Source: Macropodus opercularis
Taxonomy: Eukaryota > Chordata > Actinopteri > Anabantiformes > Osphronemidae
Assembly: GCA_030770545.1 (NCBI GenBank)
Contig: CM061090.1
Span: 17,766,501-17,830,500, forward strand
Reading direction: 5' to 3'
Length of the DNA stretch: 64,000 nt
Each line of letters opens with the position of its first letter. Position 1 is the stretch's first letter. The translations under genes were made by a program, and so were the position numbers. Positions 22,856 through 35,080 of this stretch are shown here, piece by piece. The notes beneath the pieces were generated by a model, which made no database searches, had not been told where the DNA came from, and saw nothing but the letters and a program-made list of their open reading frames with translations.

Positions 22856-25800
22856 ACATGCATAACCCTTTGATTCATACTCCAACCAGCTGATTTACTT
22901 ATATCCCCCTCTCCTTCTCACTGCCAGTGAAATTAATTCGGCACAAAGAGGTGGTGGGAGGGGCTGGCACCAGAATTTGCATGACCCAAAAAGGCTCTTC
23001 CTCTCCTTCAAATCCATAAATCAAAGGGATGGGGCGAATCCCTCGGCACCTCGGTTCTCCGTCCTCAAAGGTGATAAATTGATCTGTAGTTGGCTAATAA
23101 GCAAAGGCACAAGGCGGCTCAAACTTTACCAAGATTTATGCAGTGACAAGTGGATTTATAGAGATGGAAATTTGAACAAAATCTATTTACTGTATTCATC
23201 CTTCCGGACGGAAACCACTCAGGTGAACCTGGGGGCGTGAGCGTCGGGGAAGTATTGCATCAGGACAGTGGAGATGGAATATGAGTCAGTGCATGGAATG
23301 GAATTACCTCGTTTTGATTGATGAACACGTGTCGCCAATTACAAACGTGGGAATCTGCCCACCGGCCTTGGATGGGTCACAATTCAAGGCGGTTTCCCTT
23401 TAAAGCTGAACTGAAATAACAGCTGATTGCCTGAAGTCGAAATGATGGCCATTTAAGCGTTGTCAGGTTTGTCAGCAGACTCACCAAATTAAGAGAGGCA
23501 GGAGTCTGGAAGGCAATCTAACAGCTTGCATAAAACAGACATAAAAGGAACCTTTTAAGGCAACCCAACCACTCATCTTAGAGACGTGAGGTGATACGGT
23601 GACAGGAAAAGCAGACTTTCAAGAACACGATCAGTGATATCACCTTCTCCAAAGTTGAGTGAAAAACGGGGAGGGATACGGTGGCGTAGAGTTTCCGAAG
23701 AGGACCGGCCCCTCCCTCCGTCCTCTTCCTCTCCCCTCCTCCTGATCTAAGTCTCTCACTCCAGCCTTAATGTGTTTTCCCTCCTTCCGTACCCTTCCTG
23801 TTCTGTACTCGGTTTCATCAGCTCATACGATCTCTCGCCCCTTCCCCTCTTCCTCCTATCCCCTGCTTTGCATCTTCTCCAGCAACTCTCTCTCGCTGAC
23901 ACGTGCGCTTATCCCGTTGTGTCGATGAGATATTTGAACGATTCACATTATGCATGCTGAGCAGATTATGATAGCCTTTGGGGAGGAGCAGTTTCGACAT
24001 GATGGAAAGTTTAGATAGAAAACTGTGCTGATAAGTCGCCTTTGACTGCAGACAAGGTGCCATGAGAAGATAAGTCTGCACTCAGCTATTCTCTGCCACC
24101 TCAGCCTTCATTTCAGGAGAAAGATGGACACTTCTGAGCTGTCGAGAACCGTCGGATGCATCTGCGTGCACCCTGACTCAACATAAGGCTCAAGATAATG
24201 GCATTAAAGGAGCGACGGGTTGCCGATGGCAACACATCCCAATAAGCAATAACTCAGGAGTAAAAGTTGTCGCTTCATGAAGAGATTTTTTTTTTTAGCA
24301 TTTGCAGCAAAACTTTTAGATGGGAACATTTCTGACTGGGGCTGCTCATATGGCAAAATGTGATATCCCGTCAACATCAGCCTGACTATTGCAAAGCTAT
24401 GCAAATGTGTCTGAGACATCAAACGTCCTCCCACCCAGCGCGCATCTTTTTTCGGGTTGCATGACGCCAATTCTGAAAACAGACATATGATGCACCGTAT
24501 AACTAATTCCATCTACGTCTGACAGTGACGCTACCCTGTGCCACTGAAGCAGCTGTTGGTGCAGAGAGAGAGAGAAGGGAAGGGAAGTGAAAGGCAGATC
24601 ACTTCCCAAATGCTCATTTTTATCTGGCTTGTTTGGGAACAGCGCACCAGAGCTGACGCGCTGAGCACAGAGTTTTTGACACAATGGTGTCAAACCCAGC
24701 ACCGCAAAAAAGCGAATAGCGCCGCACCTGCCGGCAGCGTGCAGACACACAGACGCAAGCAGGCTGTTACGGAGGCAATTAGCGTGTTCGGGACTGCGGC
24801 GAATCCTAGTGACACGTTTGCTTTTTGTTGTCTCATTAAACGGAAGCTCACACATGCTGCAGATCCGTGCTTAGCTATGATGTAACTTCTCTATCTTTAC
24901 AGCAGATTTACAGAAGCGCAGCATCTAGTTGTTAATAAAAGAAGAGCACTACGCAGTTTAGGAGCTGGCGGAGACCCAAACAGAGCTAAATGCGGTGGTC
25001 AGAAACAAGTCTGTTGGATGTGTTGTTATTGTTTGTTGTTTATTCCAAGTACCAAAGGTCTTTTGTCATCTAGAAAATTCTAGTTGCCTGTTTAACCAGT
25101 CAGTAAACCATCCCACCGTTCCTTTGTATCTGGCCGTTATTTTAAGTTGACATGTTTCAAGGCAGTGACAGGCTTGAGGCTGCTCTGCAGTGATTTTTCA
25201 GTGAACACTAAACTAACCCTCTAAAACATCGTCCTCTACCGTCATACTCAGATCATAACTCCTGTGCTTTGTCAACACTAAAGTATGTTGTGAATTACCA
25301 GCCTATGACTAAATGTGACTTCTGCTGCTTTCAATCGTGGCATTAAAAGAGAAACAAATTAGATGTTTGTTTTTTTTCTAACGGCTCCCACTTGCCAAAG
25401 TTATATCCTCACCTCCACCGCAACATGCCGGTGGTTCTGCGAGTTGAGCCGGTGCCTCAGTTCGTAAGGTCATAAACGGGAGATTTATGTGTGAAGCGGA
25501 CCCAGGATCGCCCACGTTACTGTCAGGGAGCTGAGATACTGGCCTGGTTTCACTAACATTTAATGGAAAGTCTCAAACATCATGGCCTCACTCACATACG
25601 TTACCGCGTGTGCTCACAAAGAGGAGCAGGGACCGTAACTGGATGGCAGACGATGGACAACGAGACAACGAGATGGATAGAAATGAAACAACCGGTTTCG
25701 TACTTTCAGCATCTTACATCACTCACCGAGCGTAGCGAGAGGCTGCTGGCTCTACAGTTAATCACGCTAGCGAGGAGTCGGAACACTTCATTAACTCACA

Positions 25801-26320
25801 GTCGTCTTGGTGGCGTCTCCGTGTCTGCGAAATATTATTTAATACAAACACACCACACAACAGTGTTTATTAACACAATACCAGCTAATGCGAAGCCACA
25901 TCGATTGCTGCACCAGCTACTTATTCACAGCAGTGATCCAGGCTTCTCAGCCGCCACCGTTAAGTTATGGGCATTTTAATTGCTATAGACAGGGGTCCAT
26001 TAGCAAAGCATCTTGGGTGGCCATGGCCATGTTTCTCTAAATCATTAAGCTAATTATACAAGCTAATTAATCAGTATGCTTCAAATGGGCTGCATGAGCA
26101 GACACTGCTCGTTGTTGGCCTGCATAATAAAAGACAAGGGAAATAAGAGCAGGGGAGTGGGAGAAGTGATGTCAACAGCTCCAATAAGTGAAGCTGGATT
26201 CACATGTGCAGTGCCTTAGAAGATGCAGATGTGGGAAATACATACATCTCACAATATAAAGAACTGATCTACAGCAGCGGGCAATGATATGATCCACTAA
26301 CGCACGTAAGATCCTAACAT
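22856..26320. other. non-coding stretch with pyrimidine-rich patch and AT-rich complex segment
   Basis: No gene recognised. The plus strand is pyrimidine-rich at about 23695-23890. POU octamers occur at 22975-22982 and 24399-24406. Frames of 152 codons (minus, 24397-24855) and 138 codons (plus, 25563-25979) show no domain I know. Confidence 0.5.
25975..26110. promoter_or_regulatory. candidate enhancer-like element with paired TAATTA cores
   Basis: This AT-rich, high-complexity segment contains AGCTAATTA twice, at 26048-26056 and 26061-26069, starting 13 bases apart, plus neighbouring TTTTAATTG and ATCATTAAG. TAATTA is the core site of many homeodomain proteins, and close pairs are typical of developmental enhancers. 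The regulatory role is inferred from motif content only. Confidence 0.25.
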
Positions 26321-26383
26321 TTCTTTCTTTCTTCCTTCCTTCCTTCCTTCCGCCATCCCTCCCTCCCTTCTTTCCTTCCTTAG
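26321..26383. repeat. (CTTT)n/(CTTC)n pyrimidine microsatellite
   Basis: A run of TTTC and TTCC tetranucleotide units, interrupted by GCCATCCCTCCCTCCC, ends in CTTAG. It is simple-sequence DNA and also acts as the polypyrimidine tract of the putative exon that follows, which means the acceptor there may be fortuitous. Confidence 0.93.
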
Positions 26384-26456
26384 GGATATTCTGAGGAGTT
26401 CTCTTTTTTCATCACTCTGGTCCGAGGCAGCAATCGCAATCGATTATTCCAAACAG
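26384..26456 (+). CDS. putative internal exon, product unknown
   Basis: A 73-base segment lies between a strong pyrimidine tract ending in TTAG and a good donor (CAG then GTAAGA). Two of its three frames are open. In one the peptide begins GYSEEFSFFITLVRG and ends SNRNRLFQT, leaving one base over. In the other, offset by one base, it begins DILRSSLFSSLWSEAA, ends AIAIDYSKQ and finishes on a whole codon. The second frame would join in phase to the putative exon at 51168-51215. The first has a vaguely laminin-G or thrombospondin-N-like look, but I cannot assign a family. Because the acceptor tract is a microsatellite and the segment is short, it may be chance. Confidence 0.25.
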
Positions 26457-28717
26457 GTAAGATGCACATTTTATTATCAACGAAAAATAAATGTCCCTTG
26501 AAATCGGATCATTTAATAAAACGCTCCATCTATGACATTCGCCAGTGACCAGAATCCAGTTTGCTCTCTTCAAATGTCAATGTACCTGGTAATATCAACA
26601 ACATAATAACATCATCCTGCAGAAATCAGATCAGGGGGCAAGCAGCTAAATGCTGTTAGTACGGCCGACTGCGTGGAGAGAATAAAGGTCTACACTCGAT
26701 CGGTTATTGACTTACAGTAAATTTGTCTCTTGACTGTCTGATTTACTATTATTTGATGTATAAACCCTTGGATTTTTATTGTACGTTATTATTATTACAG
26801 CATATTGTAATCACATCATTCAGCCATCAGGTGATTGATAATCATTGTGGATTTATGCTGAATTGCTCATTGGAGGATATCTGGCTTTGCTATTCGGCTC
26901 ATGCAGCAGGCTAATGGTGCCCTCTGGAGTGCAGAAATCTCTACTGCTCTATTTCTTTCACATTAAAAGGCTGGCAGTGCTTATAGCCTTTATATAAAGG
27001 ACTGACAGGTGCTTTTAGCACAGCGGAGTAAAGAGACTGCTTGAAACCACAGAAGGCTATGAAAAACCTACTTATGATGCCGTAGGTGAGTCAAATGTAA
27101 ACACACCGGCGCCATGATGGAATGTAACACCCTTCGCTTTCTGTGTCATCACACACAGCACGTGACCACTAATAATAATCACATTGACTAAATGACTACT
27201 GCTACACTGGCTCAGTGTCATGATTATTATAATTGTTACCATAACATTCTAGTCCGGATAATTAGAAGCACAGTTCGTGTCCTGTGGAACCAGAGTGAGC
27301 TTCCTCTCTATCACAGCGCTGTGTCTTCAGATCAATAAGTAGTGCTGTGCATTCCCCAGAGCACTTTGCGGGTGCAGCTGTAATTGGAGCGCTCGTGTTG
27401 CTGCCAGTTACCGAGTCTTGGGCAGAGGCCAGCACACCCCCGAACATTCCGTCGAGTGTCCGTAACATTTCCTATGAACTTCTCCAATGTGCTCGGGAGG
27501 AAAGTTTCGTAGTTTTCCTACAGTTCAAGATCAAATTATAGCGGAATTGCTCCAACACGTTCCACGGGCCTTGCTGTTCTTTGCCTCTCTTACCTTCGGA
27601 GACATCCCTGAGAGCGTTGAGCAGACGAGACGCGCCGGTGCTTTTCATTCACAGCGTTTCACATACATGATGCCTTTTGCGCTCTGCGGCAATTACTGTG
27701 AAAATTTGTTCAGGCTCAGGTGGCAAAGTGACGCGAATTGAAGATGACGGGAACGAGTGCAGTGGCACAAGACAAAACAGTTAAGTAAAGACAAGCAAGT
27801 TAGTCTGAAGAATTGTAAATGACAGTGGCAAAATTGTCACCATTGCCTTGTGTGTTGGAGACCATTTAAATGTCTTGTTCGAAAAGCATTAAGGCATTAA
27901 ATTTAAATTGAATCTGCTGCTTCTCCCCATGAAAGAAAGGCTTAAAGACAAGTGTTAAATGCCATTGTAGTACATTTTACTGAGAACAGCGGTCGCATAG
28001 ATGCCCTAGACTTGTCAGCTAGAGTGGTGTTATATAAACCAGAACTCACAGCAGTAGCAGGTGACCTGGTTTAGAATAGCAATAAGCCAAGAAGCGCCAA
28101 AAAAAAAAAAAAGAAAACTTTCCAAAGTCTTCTTACTAAAGCAGCTTACAATAAATCACAACAATAAATCACAACATTTATAGCAGAAAATACCTATTTG
28201 TTTATTTATACAATGCCAAGAATCATCTCAAGGCACTTCCCGTTCTAAGGTCAAGACCTTAAAGATTTATAATGAGACCCAAACGCTTCCTCTTCAGCGT
28301 GAAGAGAAAAGACGGTGACGACATGATCAGGTAGAACGGCCGTGAGCGTGTAACAGCACAGCACGTGTGGAGCGACCTACTGCAACAGATCGTAGTCCAC
28401 CCTACCCAGCCTCCAAGGGTCAAGCTATGACCGCGTTGCCATACCTCACACATTTGATATATTAGGTTAGTAAAAAAAAAAAATAAAAAAGTGGCTGTGC
28501 ATCTAAGCATGTGTTGTGGGCCGGGACCTGGCTGTGATGATTTATTATACCGCTTGAAGGCGCTTGTACTTTTATGAGGTCACATCAGTAACACGGCAGT
28601 CAGGCATAGCACAGTGTTCTCTGTGGCCCTGCTGGCGATAGGGAGACATGCCAAAACTGCTAGCACGTATTCAGGTACATACACATAAGTATACAGTATC
28701 ATTGTGCCCCCCCCCTC
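26457..28717. other. non-coding stretch, nothing recognised
   Basis: If the exons at 26384 and 51168 are real this is part of an intron, otherwise intergenic. Overlapping short frames at 27262-27741 have no known motif. A 13-base unit, ACAATAAATCACA, is repeated in tandem near 28148-28173. An A13 run lies near 28099. Confidence 0.5.
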
Positions 28718-28741
28718 CACACACACACACACACACACACA
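28718..28741. repeat. (CA)n microsatellite after a C-rich run
   Basis: A perfect CA run of 24 bases, preceded by nine C at 28707-28715. Confidence 0.96.
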
Positions 28742-28800
28742 AGTATACAACTACTGACTCACTCATGCGCAAACACACGCAAAGTCAAACACTGTAATCC

Positions 28801-28960
28801 AGGCTTAATGCAGCTTTATCACCTGCACAGGAGGCAAACGTTATGCAAATGCGCATAAGCTGTTCCAAAGGCACGTCAGATTTAGTCCCGTCTTTAATAT
28901 GTCTCTCGAGAGGTTAATTCTATGCAAATAAAGTCTCCTAAGCTGAGAAACGTGAGGGAT
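28801..28960. promoter_or_regulatory. candidate regulatory segment with two POU octamers
   Basis: Two exact octamers ATGCAAAT lie at 28843-28850 and 28922-28929 in the same orientation within 90 bases. The surrounding sequence is complex and includes TTATGCAAATGCGCATAA, which partly repeats the motif on the other strand. POU-family factors such as Oct1 and Brn bind this octamer. Function is inferred. Confidence 0.25.
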
Positions 28961-31900
28961 AGTTTTTCCTAATAACACTAGCGGGACGCCACCGGCGATG
29001 CAACGTGGAGTCTTTTAGACTGACCTTGAACGAGGCGCCGAGCAAGCAGGTGTAATTGAAAATTGTAATTGTCCGTTGACATATTAAATAAATGCATTGT
29101 AATATATGCAATAAATAAATTGCTCAAAGTAGCACATGAAAACACGCTAATATTATAATTCCATTTCATCGGATTCCTCTCGGTGGAGCACTGAGCCTCT
29201 CTCTAGGTTGGGTGATTCTGATGCAGGCTGTCTACACAATAACCCTGCGCTTCGGTTTTGATTCGCAGTGTTTTGTTTTGTTTTTCTCAAACCGGGCTTT
29301 GTCTCACATCGTCTGCATCATTACATGAGATGGAAAAACCCACTGACTTCATTCCCCTCTCTCTTAGGTGGGGGCAAAGGGGGGCGTTCATTTCAGTGGT
29401 GTGTCGGCGAGGTAAACCCGCATCATCTGGCAGCATGTTGGCACCTGCATGAACCCAGAAGAGGAGCCTCATTTCTTGGTGAGTTGAACAAAAAAAAAAA
29501 ATCCTTCAAATTCAACAAAGCGCATAATCCAGAGGGCAGCTGTTTTCCTCAGACAAGGTGTTCCCTGTAAAAGTAAATTTTCTAATTAGCTACGACTCTA
29601 TCTCATTAGTTCTGCAGAGAAAAAGCTTAATTACAAAATTAGGAGCCGCATTTTCCTTTTCATTTTCAGCTTTTAATTTGAGAAAAGCTGCTTTTAACGT
29701 AACATGGAACAAATCATTTCAATGGAAAACCAAAGAAAAGGTAGCAAAGCCTTTTTTGAGACAGACTTGTAGTTTTTGGTATATTCTTTTTTTGCTTCAA
29801 AAAGTAAGGTAATTGCTCCACGTCATGTTAATTATCAGTAGTAAAAAACAGACTCACAGTGGTTTGCTTTTTTCTTAACGGTCACTTCTGCATATTAGTA
29901 TGATTACGTTTGGTGGGTCTCACAACATTCATTGTTTTTGATGAGGGAATCTTTAACACATTAAAAAGCCATTGTAATCAGCGTTTTAATGTTTTAGGTT
30001 TAGTTTTCATTGTACGTCTTTCATCTCACTGAAACTTTTGAAGCATTTGCTATGTATGTGAAGCTTCTCTGATGAACGTGGAAAGGAAATATTTATGAAA
30101 CAACAACAAAACAAAACAAAACAAAAAGAACTCCGCTGAGGGTTCAGACAGGGTTTGGCAGCTAAAGGTCTGTGTTTCAATACAGACTTTGACAGTACGT
30201 TCTGAAATCATCGCTGTCAGCATTACTACAATCATACAATCTGTAACGTATTATTGTTGAGTAAACAAGACAATGGAGAATTGCGTTTACGGGCTTAAAG
30301 TCAAAATATGCGATGCAAATTATGAAGAGCTTAAAAAGAGGCACTGACTCTGCGGAAACCCTCTGCATTCTGAGCAGGCTGGATGTGATCATGGGACTAA
30401 CGCGCAGAATTGTTTCCCAGATTTAAATAACGTCTGAAATAAGCAAAAAGCCGTCTCGGGCGAGAAAAGCTCTGCCCTGGGCCTGTGCAAACGGATGGAG
30501 CTGAGAAAATACATTCAGCTGGGGTATAAATATTGCAGGGTGAGTACATGGAGGGCTTTTTGGCTGATGAATTATTACAAAGTCCAGTGGCTTTATGCCA
30601 GCCTCAGAGCATATCTCACGCTTACTTCACCCTGCAATAAGCTGCGGCTGGAGAATTGCGGTTACAGGCACGCCACAAATAACTACCAGTGATACCGGGA
30701 ATCCATCACACTCGTCCCACATGTTGTGCGCTCACACACGAGTGCGCCCCGACAACAGCCGGATGGTGTAACGCACAGGGCTACGAATCGCCTATTGGCT
30801 CTACATCACTGGAACAAGGCTGTGGAATTACACCGTGTGTGGGTTGTTTTTTTTTTCTTCCTATAATTGCTGAATCGCGTTTCAATGTGCAAGGTAATCA
30901 TGAAACTCTGCAGCCATCGACATAGTAGTTAACACTTCTGATAGTTCAGAAGCAGAATAAAAGATGATCAGATGAAGCATCTACGGTAAATAGGAAAAGA
31001 ACTTCTGCCAGGCCACACTGCATCGCTGAACCAAAGAAATGTCAGGCAGGTTGGGTCTTTTGGTGATTAGCAAAAAAAGCATAATCCCCCCCCCCCCACC
31101 AGACTGCTGACATATTTCTTTTGAAAACTGGCTCTGTGCAAAAGACAGATACGCTCTGGAAAATGGATCAAATCTGTTTCATGTCAGATAGCAGCTACTG
31201 TAGCAGCTTCCAGGCCCGAGTCTTTACTAAGCCACGAAAAGACACAGGATTAGAGATCGAAGTACTGGACGCAGTAGCTCAGGAGAATCCACAACAAAGA
31301 ACAACGTTAAATGATTAGTGACAACTTAGGGTGACCTACAAATGACGTACTTAGACACATCTCTATCTACAGCTTTGTGACTTTGAATCATCAGGATTTG
31401 CATGATTACTGCTGTTAGAATGATTTGAGCAAGTGGATGCGTTACTGATATGCTCAGGTCAGTGCGACATCGATGCACACAAACTGAAACGTACAGCAGG
31501 AGGAGTGTGATCATGCATAAAATTAAGCCCAATAGATACAAACCGCAAACCAAACGTGTTAGGATCCACGGAAAGCTAATACAACTTCATCTGATTAGAA
31601 TTAAAAGAGAAAGAGGAGACACTCGAGTGTCTCACTTGCAGGGAAATGAGCGCTTAGCTAACTAATCAGTGAAATTAATATGGCTTCAAATTCAATCATC
31701 ACATCGACGTGTTCGACTATTCAGTGGTAGAACATCAGTTCTGCCGACCTTCAGGCATCGATACCGCCACAAGATGGTGCTGTGTATCCAAGCCTCAGCC
31801 AAGTGTGGTTCAGCTCCACTATTAACGTGATCACCTTCATGCGCTTTGAAGCTGCCTCACTGATGAAGACATACGTGCAGCGAAAGAAATGAATATGAAG

Positions 31901-32533
31901 TCGTTTGGTTGTTTAATAATTGTAGCCCAAACGCAAGAGGTTTGGACTGAAGAAGCTCCTTTAATAGACGGTGGATTTCAGATCTTTTACTGAATGGATG
32001 AGGCCGGAAGAGGCGCGTGCAGAACTACAGCAGATCAGGAGTAGAGAGAAAGCTTCAAGTCCAAACCAGTGAGCAGAAATTCTCCTGTGCACCCCCTGCA
32101 TGTGCAAGACAACCCGAGAAATAAGAACAAGATCCAGTAGATGGCAGTGTCTCAATACCGTATCTCTCCACCCGTGTCACCCACACAGCCGTAGTTCTTC
32201 CAGTAGGTGTGTCTCTTGTCATCAGGAGAGGTCCCTTACGTGCAATGTCTTCCCTGCGCAGTGTGACGGCTCGACGCGAAACGACAGCGCAAATGAACTT
32301 TTATTGCTCTGGTAATGAAGTACACAAGCTATTTGGATGTGGTGGGAAAAGAAATAAATAAAAGCAGCGCGCGGATTAATGGCTGCATGAAGGAGTCACT
32401 GCTCTCCTTCGCTCTCTCTCACACACCTCTGCAGTGTTGGGTCCCCCCCCTCTCTTTAATTTTCTCCCCTTGTATCTCTCGCGCCCCATCTCTCAGAGTT
32501 GTACAAAGCCGAATGGCGTCACCACCCAGTGCT
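28961..32533. other. non-coding stretch, nothing firmly recognised
   Basis: No supported gene. A 44-base splice-bordered segment at 29368-29411 is discussed as a weak exon candidate. A complex, repeat-free part at about 30270-30680 looks like possible conserved non-coding DNA. POU octamers lie at 30313-30320 and 31396-31403. A run of twelve C is at 31086-31097. Confidence 0.5.
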
Positions 32534-32587
32534 CACACACACACACACACAGACACACACCTTGCTTCTCGCACGCACACACACACC
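32534..32587. repeat. interrupted (CA)n microsatellite cluster
   Basis: CA runs at about 32534-32560 and 32571-32587 are separated by a short unique spacer. The overlapping plus-strand frames of 157 and 165 codons at 32315-32996 and the minus frames opposite are held open by this low-complexity sequence and look spurious. Confidence 0.93.
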
Positions 32588-34833
32588 TCCTCGCCATCTG
32601 TCTGTGCAGCGGCCCGTGTCTCCAGCTCTGGGAGCAGTTGGGAGCAAGAGAGTGAAAGAAAAAGAGTCTCTTGGCTCTGTAGTCCCGAGTCCTACTTCCT
32701 CTCGTCTCTCTCCTGCTGTGGTGCTGTCTATCAAACGGTCTCACAACATCACGCTGGCCGCCAGTGGGCTTTCCCTCTCTCCGTGTAACACCTACGCTGC
32801 CACTTGGAGAGGAATCAAATCTGTTCTTTTTTCTAGCTGGAACCGTGTGAGGGGAGCGGATGTGGATAATATCTGCTCTCTGCTTTCAGTGGTTTCATTC
32901 ACAGTTAGGAAACCTCATTTGGGCTTTGACGCTTCACTCAGATACACGTTGCACAGCTCAACAAGGCGAAAAGTAAACACGCTTGAACGGTTGTGAATAA
33001 ATACAGAAATGAATGTCAAAAATAGACTGGACGCAGTGTTTTCACATGATCCTGTGAGCATAATTTGACTTTATTACCTTACCCTGCTAGAAATATACAT
33101 AGAAACCCTGGAATGTAGTATCAACAATCATCAGCATGCAAAATAAGAATGAAATCCTCAGTGAGGCAGGTGACTCTCCTACTATCAGAAAACAGACCAA
33201 CCACTTGATGAGATTTCTTTCTCTTTCCAGTGAATTTTCGTAAGCGTGCAGCTCGTCAAAGAGCTTAAGTCATTTGAGAAAAAAATAAGCATTTCCTCAC
33301 GCTCAGGCTCCTCCGTTTAGCAAAAGTGCCTTCACGACGGAACTATATTCGGCTGCAGTGATAAGAAATGGCAGCTATCAGCAGCCGGTTCGGAAGCCAC
33401 ATATAAATGTTATTGTGTTCATATATTTAAAAAAAAAATGATTTATGTTGCCTATCACTTAGTAGGGACGCTATGCGGATGAAATAATATTAGGCAATGA
33501 ATGAGAGGGCTGAGGAAAGGGTCAGGCGCCGCTTCAGTGTGATCAAATAAAGTGAGGAATAAGCCACGACCTAACAAAATAATCACAATTTGATTTGAAC
33601 AAACATAAAACATAAAAATTCAACTCAACATGTTGTAGTTGAAACACAATCACAACCTAATCACTGTAGACAACGGTTAAATAGACATTTTTGAGACAGA
33701 GACCTAATAAGTAAATAAAAGACGTATTTAATTTTGGGCCTTTACCTGTATAAGTTAAGCTGATATTTGAAACGGTGAACAACATCCAAGACCTTTTTAG
33801 GATTTATTTGCAAGCTTGCACACAAATCTGGAAGCTGCTTTTTCTGCTCAGATTATCGACCTCGCTTCCCCTTTAAATGAATTCAGAAGAAATAGGCTTG
33901 GCGGCAGCAAACAAGCCCTATGTTTACCCCCTTTGCGCAAAAGCTGGTGCCATGTCCAGACTTGTAAATCAGGTCCATTGAGGTAGCATAATGCTGATGA
34001 TTATGACAGTCAGTCGCATGGGAGTGATAGAAGCATGTTGAGTTATGGGTTCGGGGAGGATGCCCAGAACTGAAGAGTCTCCCAAATGGAGAAGCACTTC
34101 CACCAAAACACAAGTCCCCAGATGGGGACTAATGCTGCAGTTGGCGGCTGTGTCACCCAAATGAATGCACATTAGCTGATCGAACGCAGAATAGTAAAGA
34201 ATGTTTGTTGGTTTTTATTCCTTGTTTCACAGCTCTGCAGTTTCCCATTATTACAACCAGATTCTATTTTATAAAGCTCAGAACAGCGAGGCGCTGCGCT
34301 TTGGCCACTCCTACAAGTCTGATTGGCCGCCCAAAGTGCCAGTCAGACTTTAATCTGAACTCCTTATTCTATGCCTTTTTGGTCCCCTCATCATAATTTC
34401 AAACATAAGGGCTAAGACATTAGAGCCGCTTTATAAAACAACGTACTAAAATCAAACCCCAGCGCCCTCTGTGACCTCTATAATAAGCGTAGAGTAATAT
34501 TCAGTCTGAATTCACTGTTCAGGATGGATGAGAAATGCGTTTCCACTTTCTGAATTACAAAAAAAATAAAAAATTTACTGTTTGCCTTTCTGCTGTATTA
34601 ATTCTACTCTCCTTCGCAGAGGAACGATCACTCATCCCCATTGATTGTCAGCCATGATAATATAATCAGGCGTAAAGCCTGACAAGGCAGGCCGGACCGA
34701 TAGATCATGGCTGCTGACAGCAGGGCTATGTACAGGTCATAAACCCTCACCTTCCCTGTTTGACCCCGCGTCAATTCGGCTCTTCCCGATATGAATGCAA
34801 ATAACAGCGCTTTTTTATTTTTTAATTTCTTTT
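32588..34833. other. non-coding stretch, nothing recognised
   Basis: No gene recognised. The part 33370-33800 is AT-rich. A POU octamer lies at 34795-34802. The overlapping minus-strand frames at 33883-34172 are short and unfamiliar. Confidence 0.5.
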
Positions 34834-35080
34834 GGGGGGGGGGGTGACACGTTTATGGTTATCTCTCCATCTCCTCTTGCTCCGCCCGCTGCTCTTAAAT
34901 GTGCCGTTACCGAGCTAATGGGACTGAGAAAGGTAACCTATCGCTCGCGAGTGGTCAGCCCGACAACCGCCCCCCCCCCACAGTCCCAATAAAAATAAAT
35001 AAGTAAACAAAGGCACAAACACGCGCACGTGCCCTTGGCTGGCACACACACACAAACAGACACACAAACACGTGCGCACC
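34834..35080. repeat. cluster of G, C and CA simple repeats
   Basis: An 11-base G run at 34834-34844 is followed by a 10-base C run at 34970-34979 and interrupted CA repeats at about 35041-35071. A further G-rich patch lies at about 35198-35215. All are simple-sequence DNA. Confidence 0.85.

Noticed and set aside
24397..24855. 152-codon minus-strand frame
   Set aside because: No known motif, and an unrelated plus-strand frame of 115 codons covers the same DNA.
32315..32996. Overlapping plus-strand frames of 157 and 165 codons
   Set aside because: Two frames are open over the same CA-repeat cluster, as are minus frames, which is typical of simple repeats rather than a gene.
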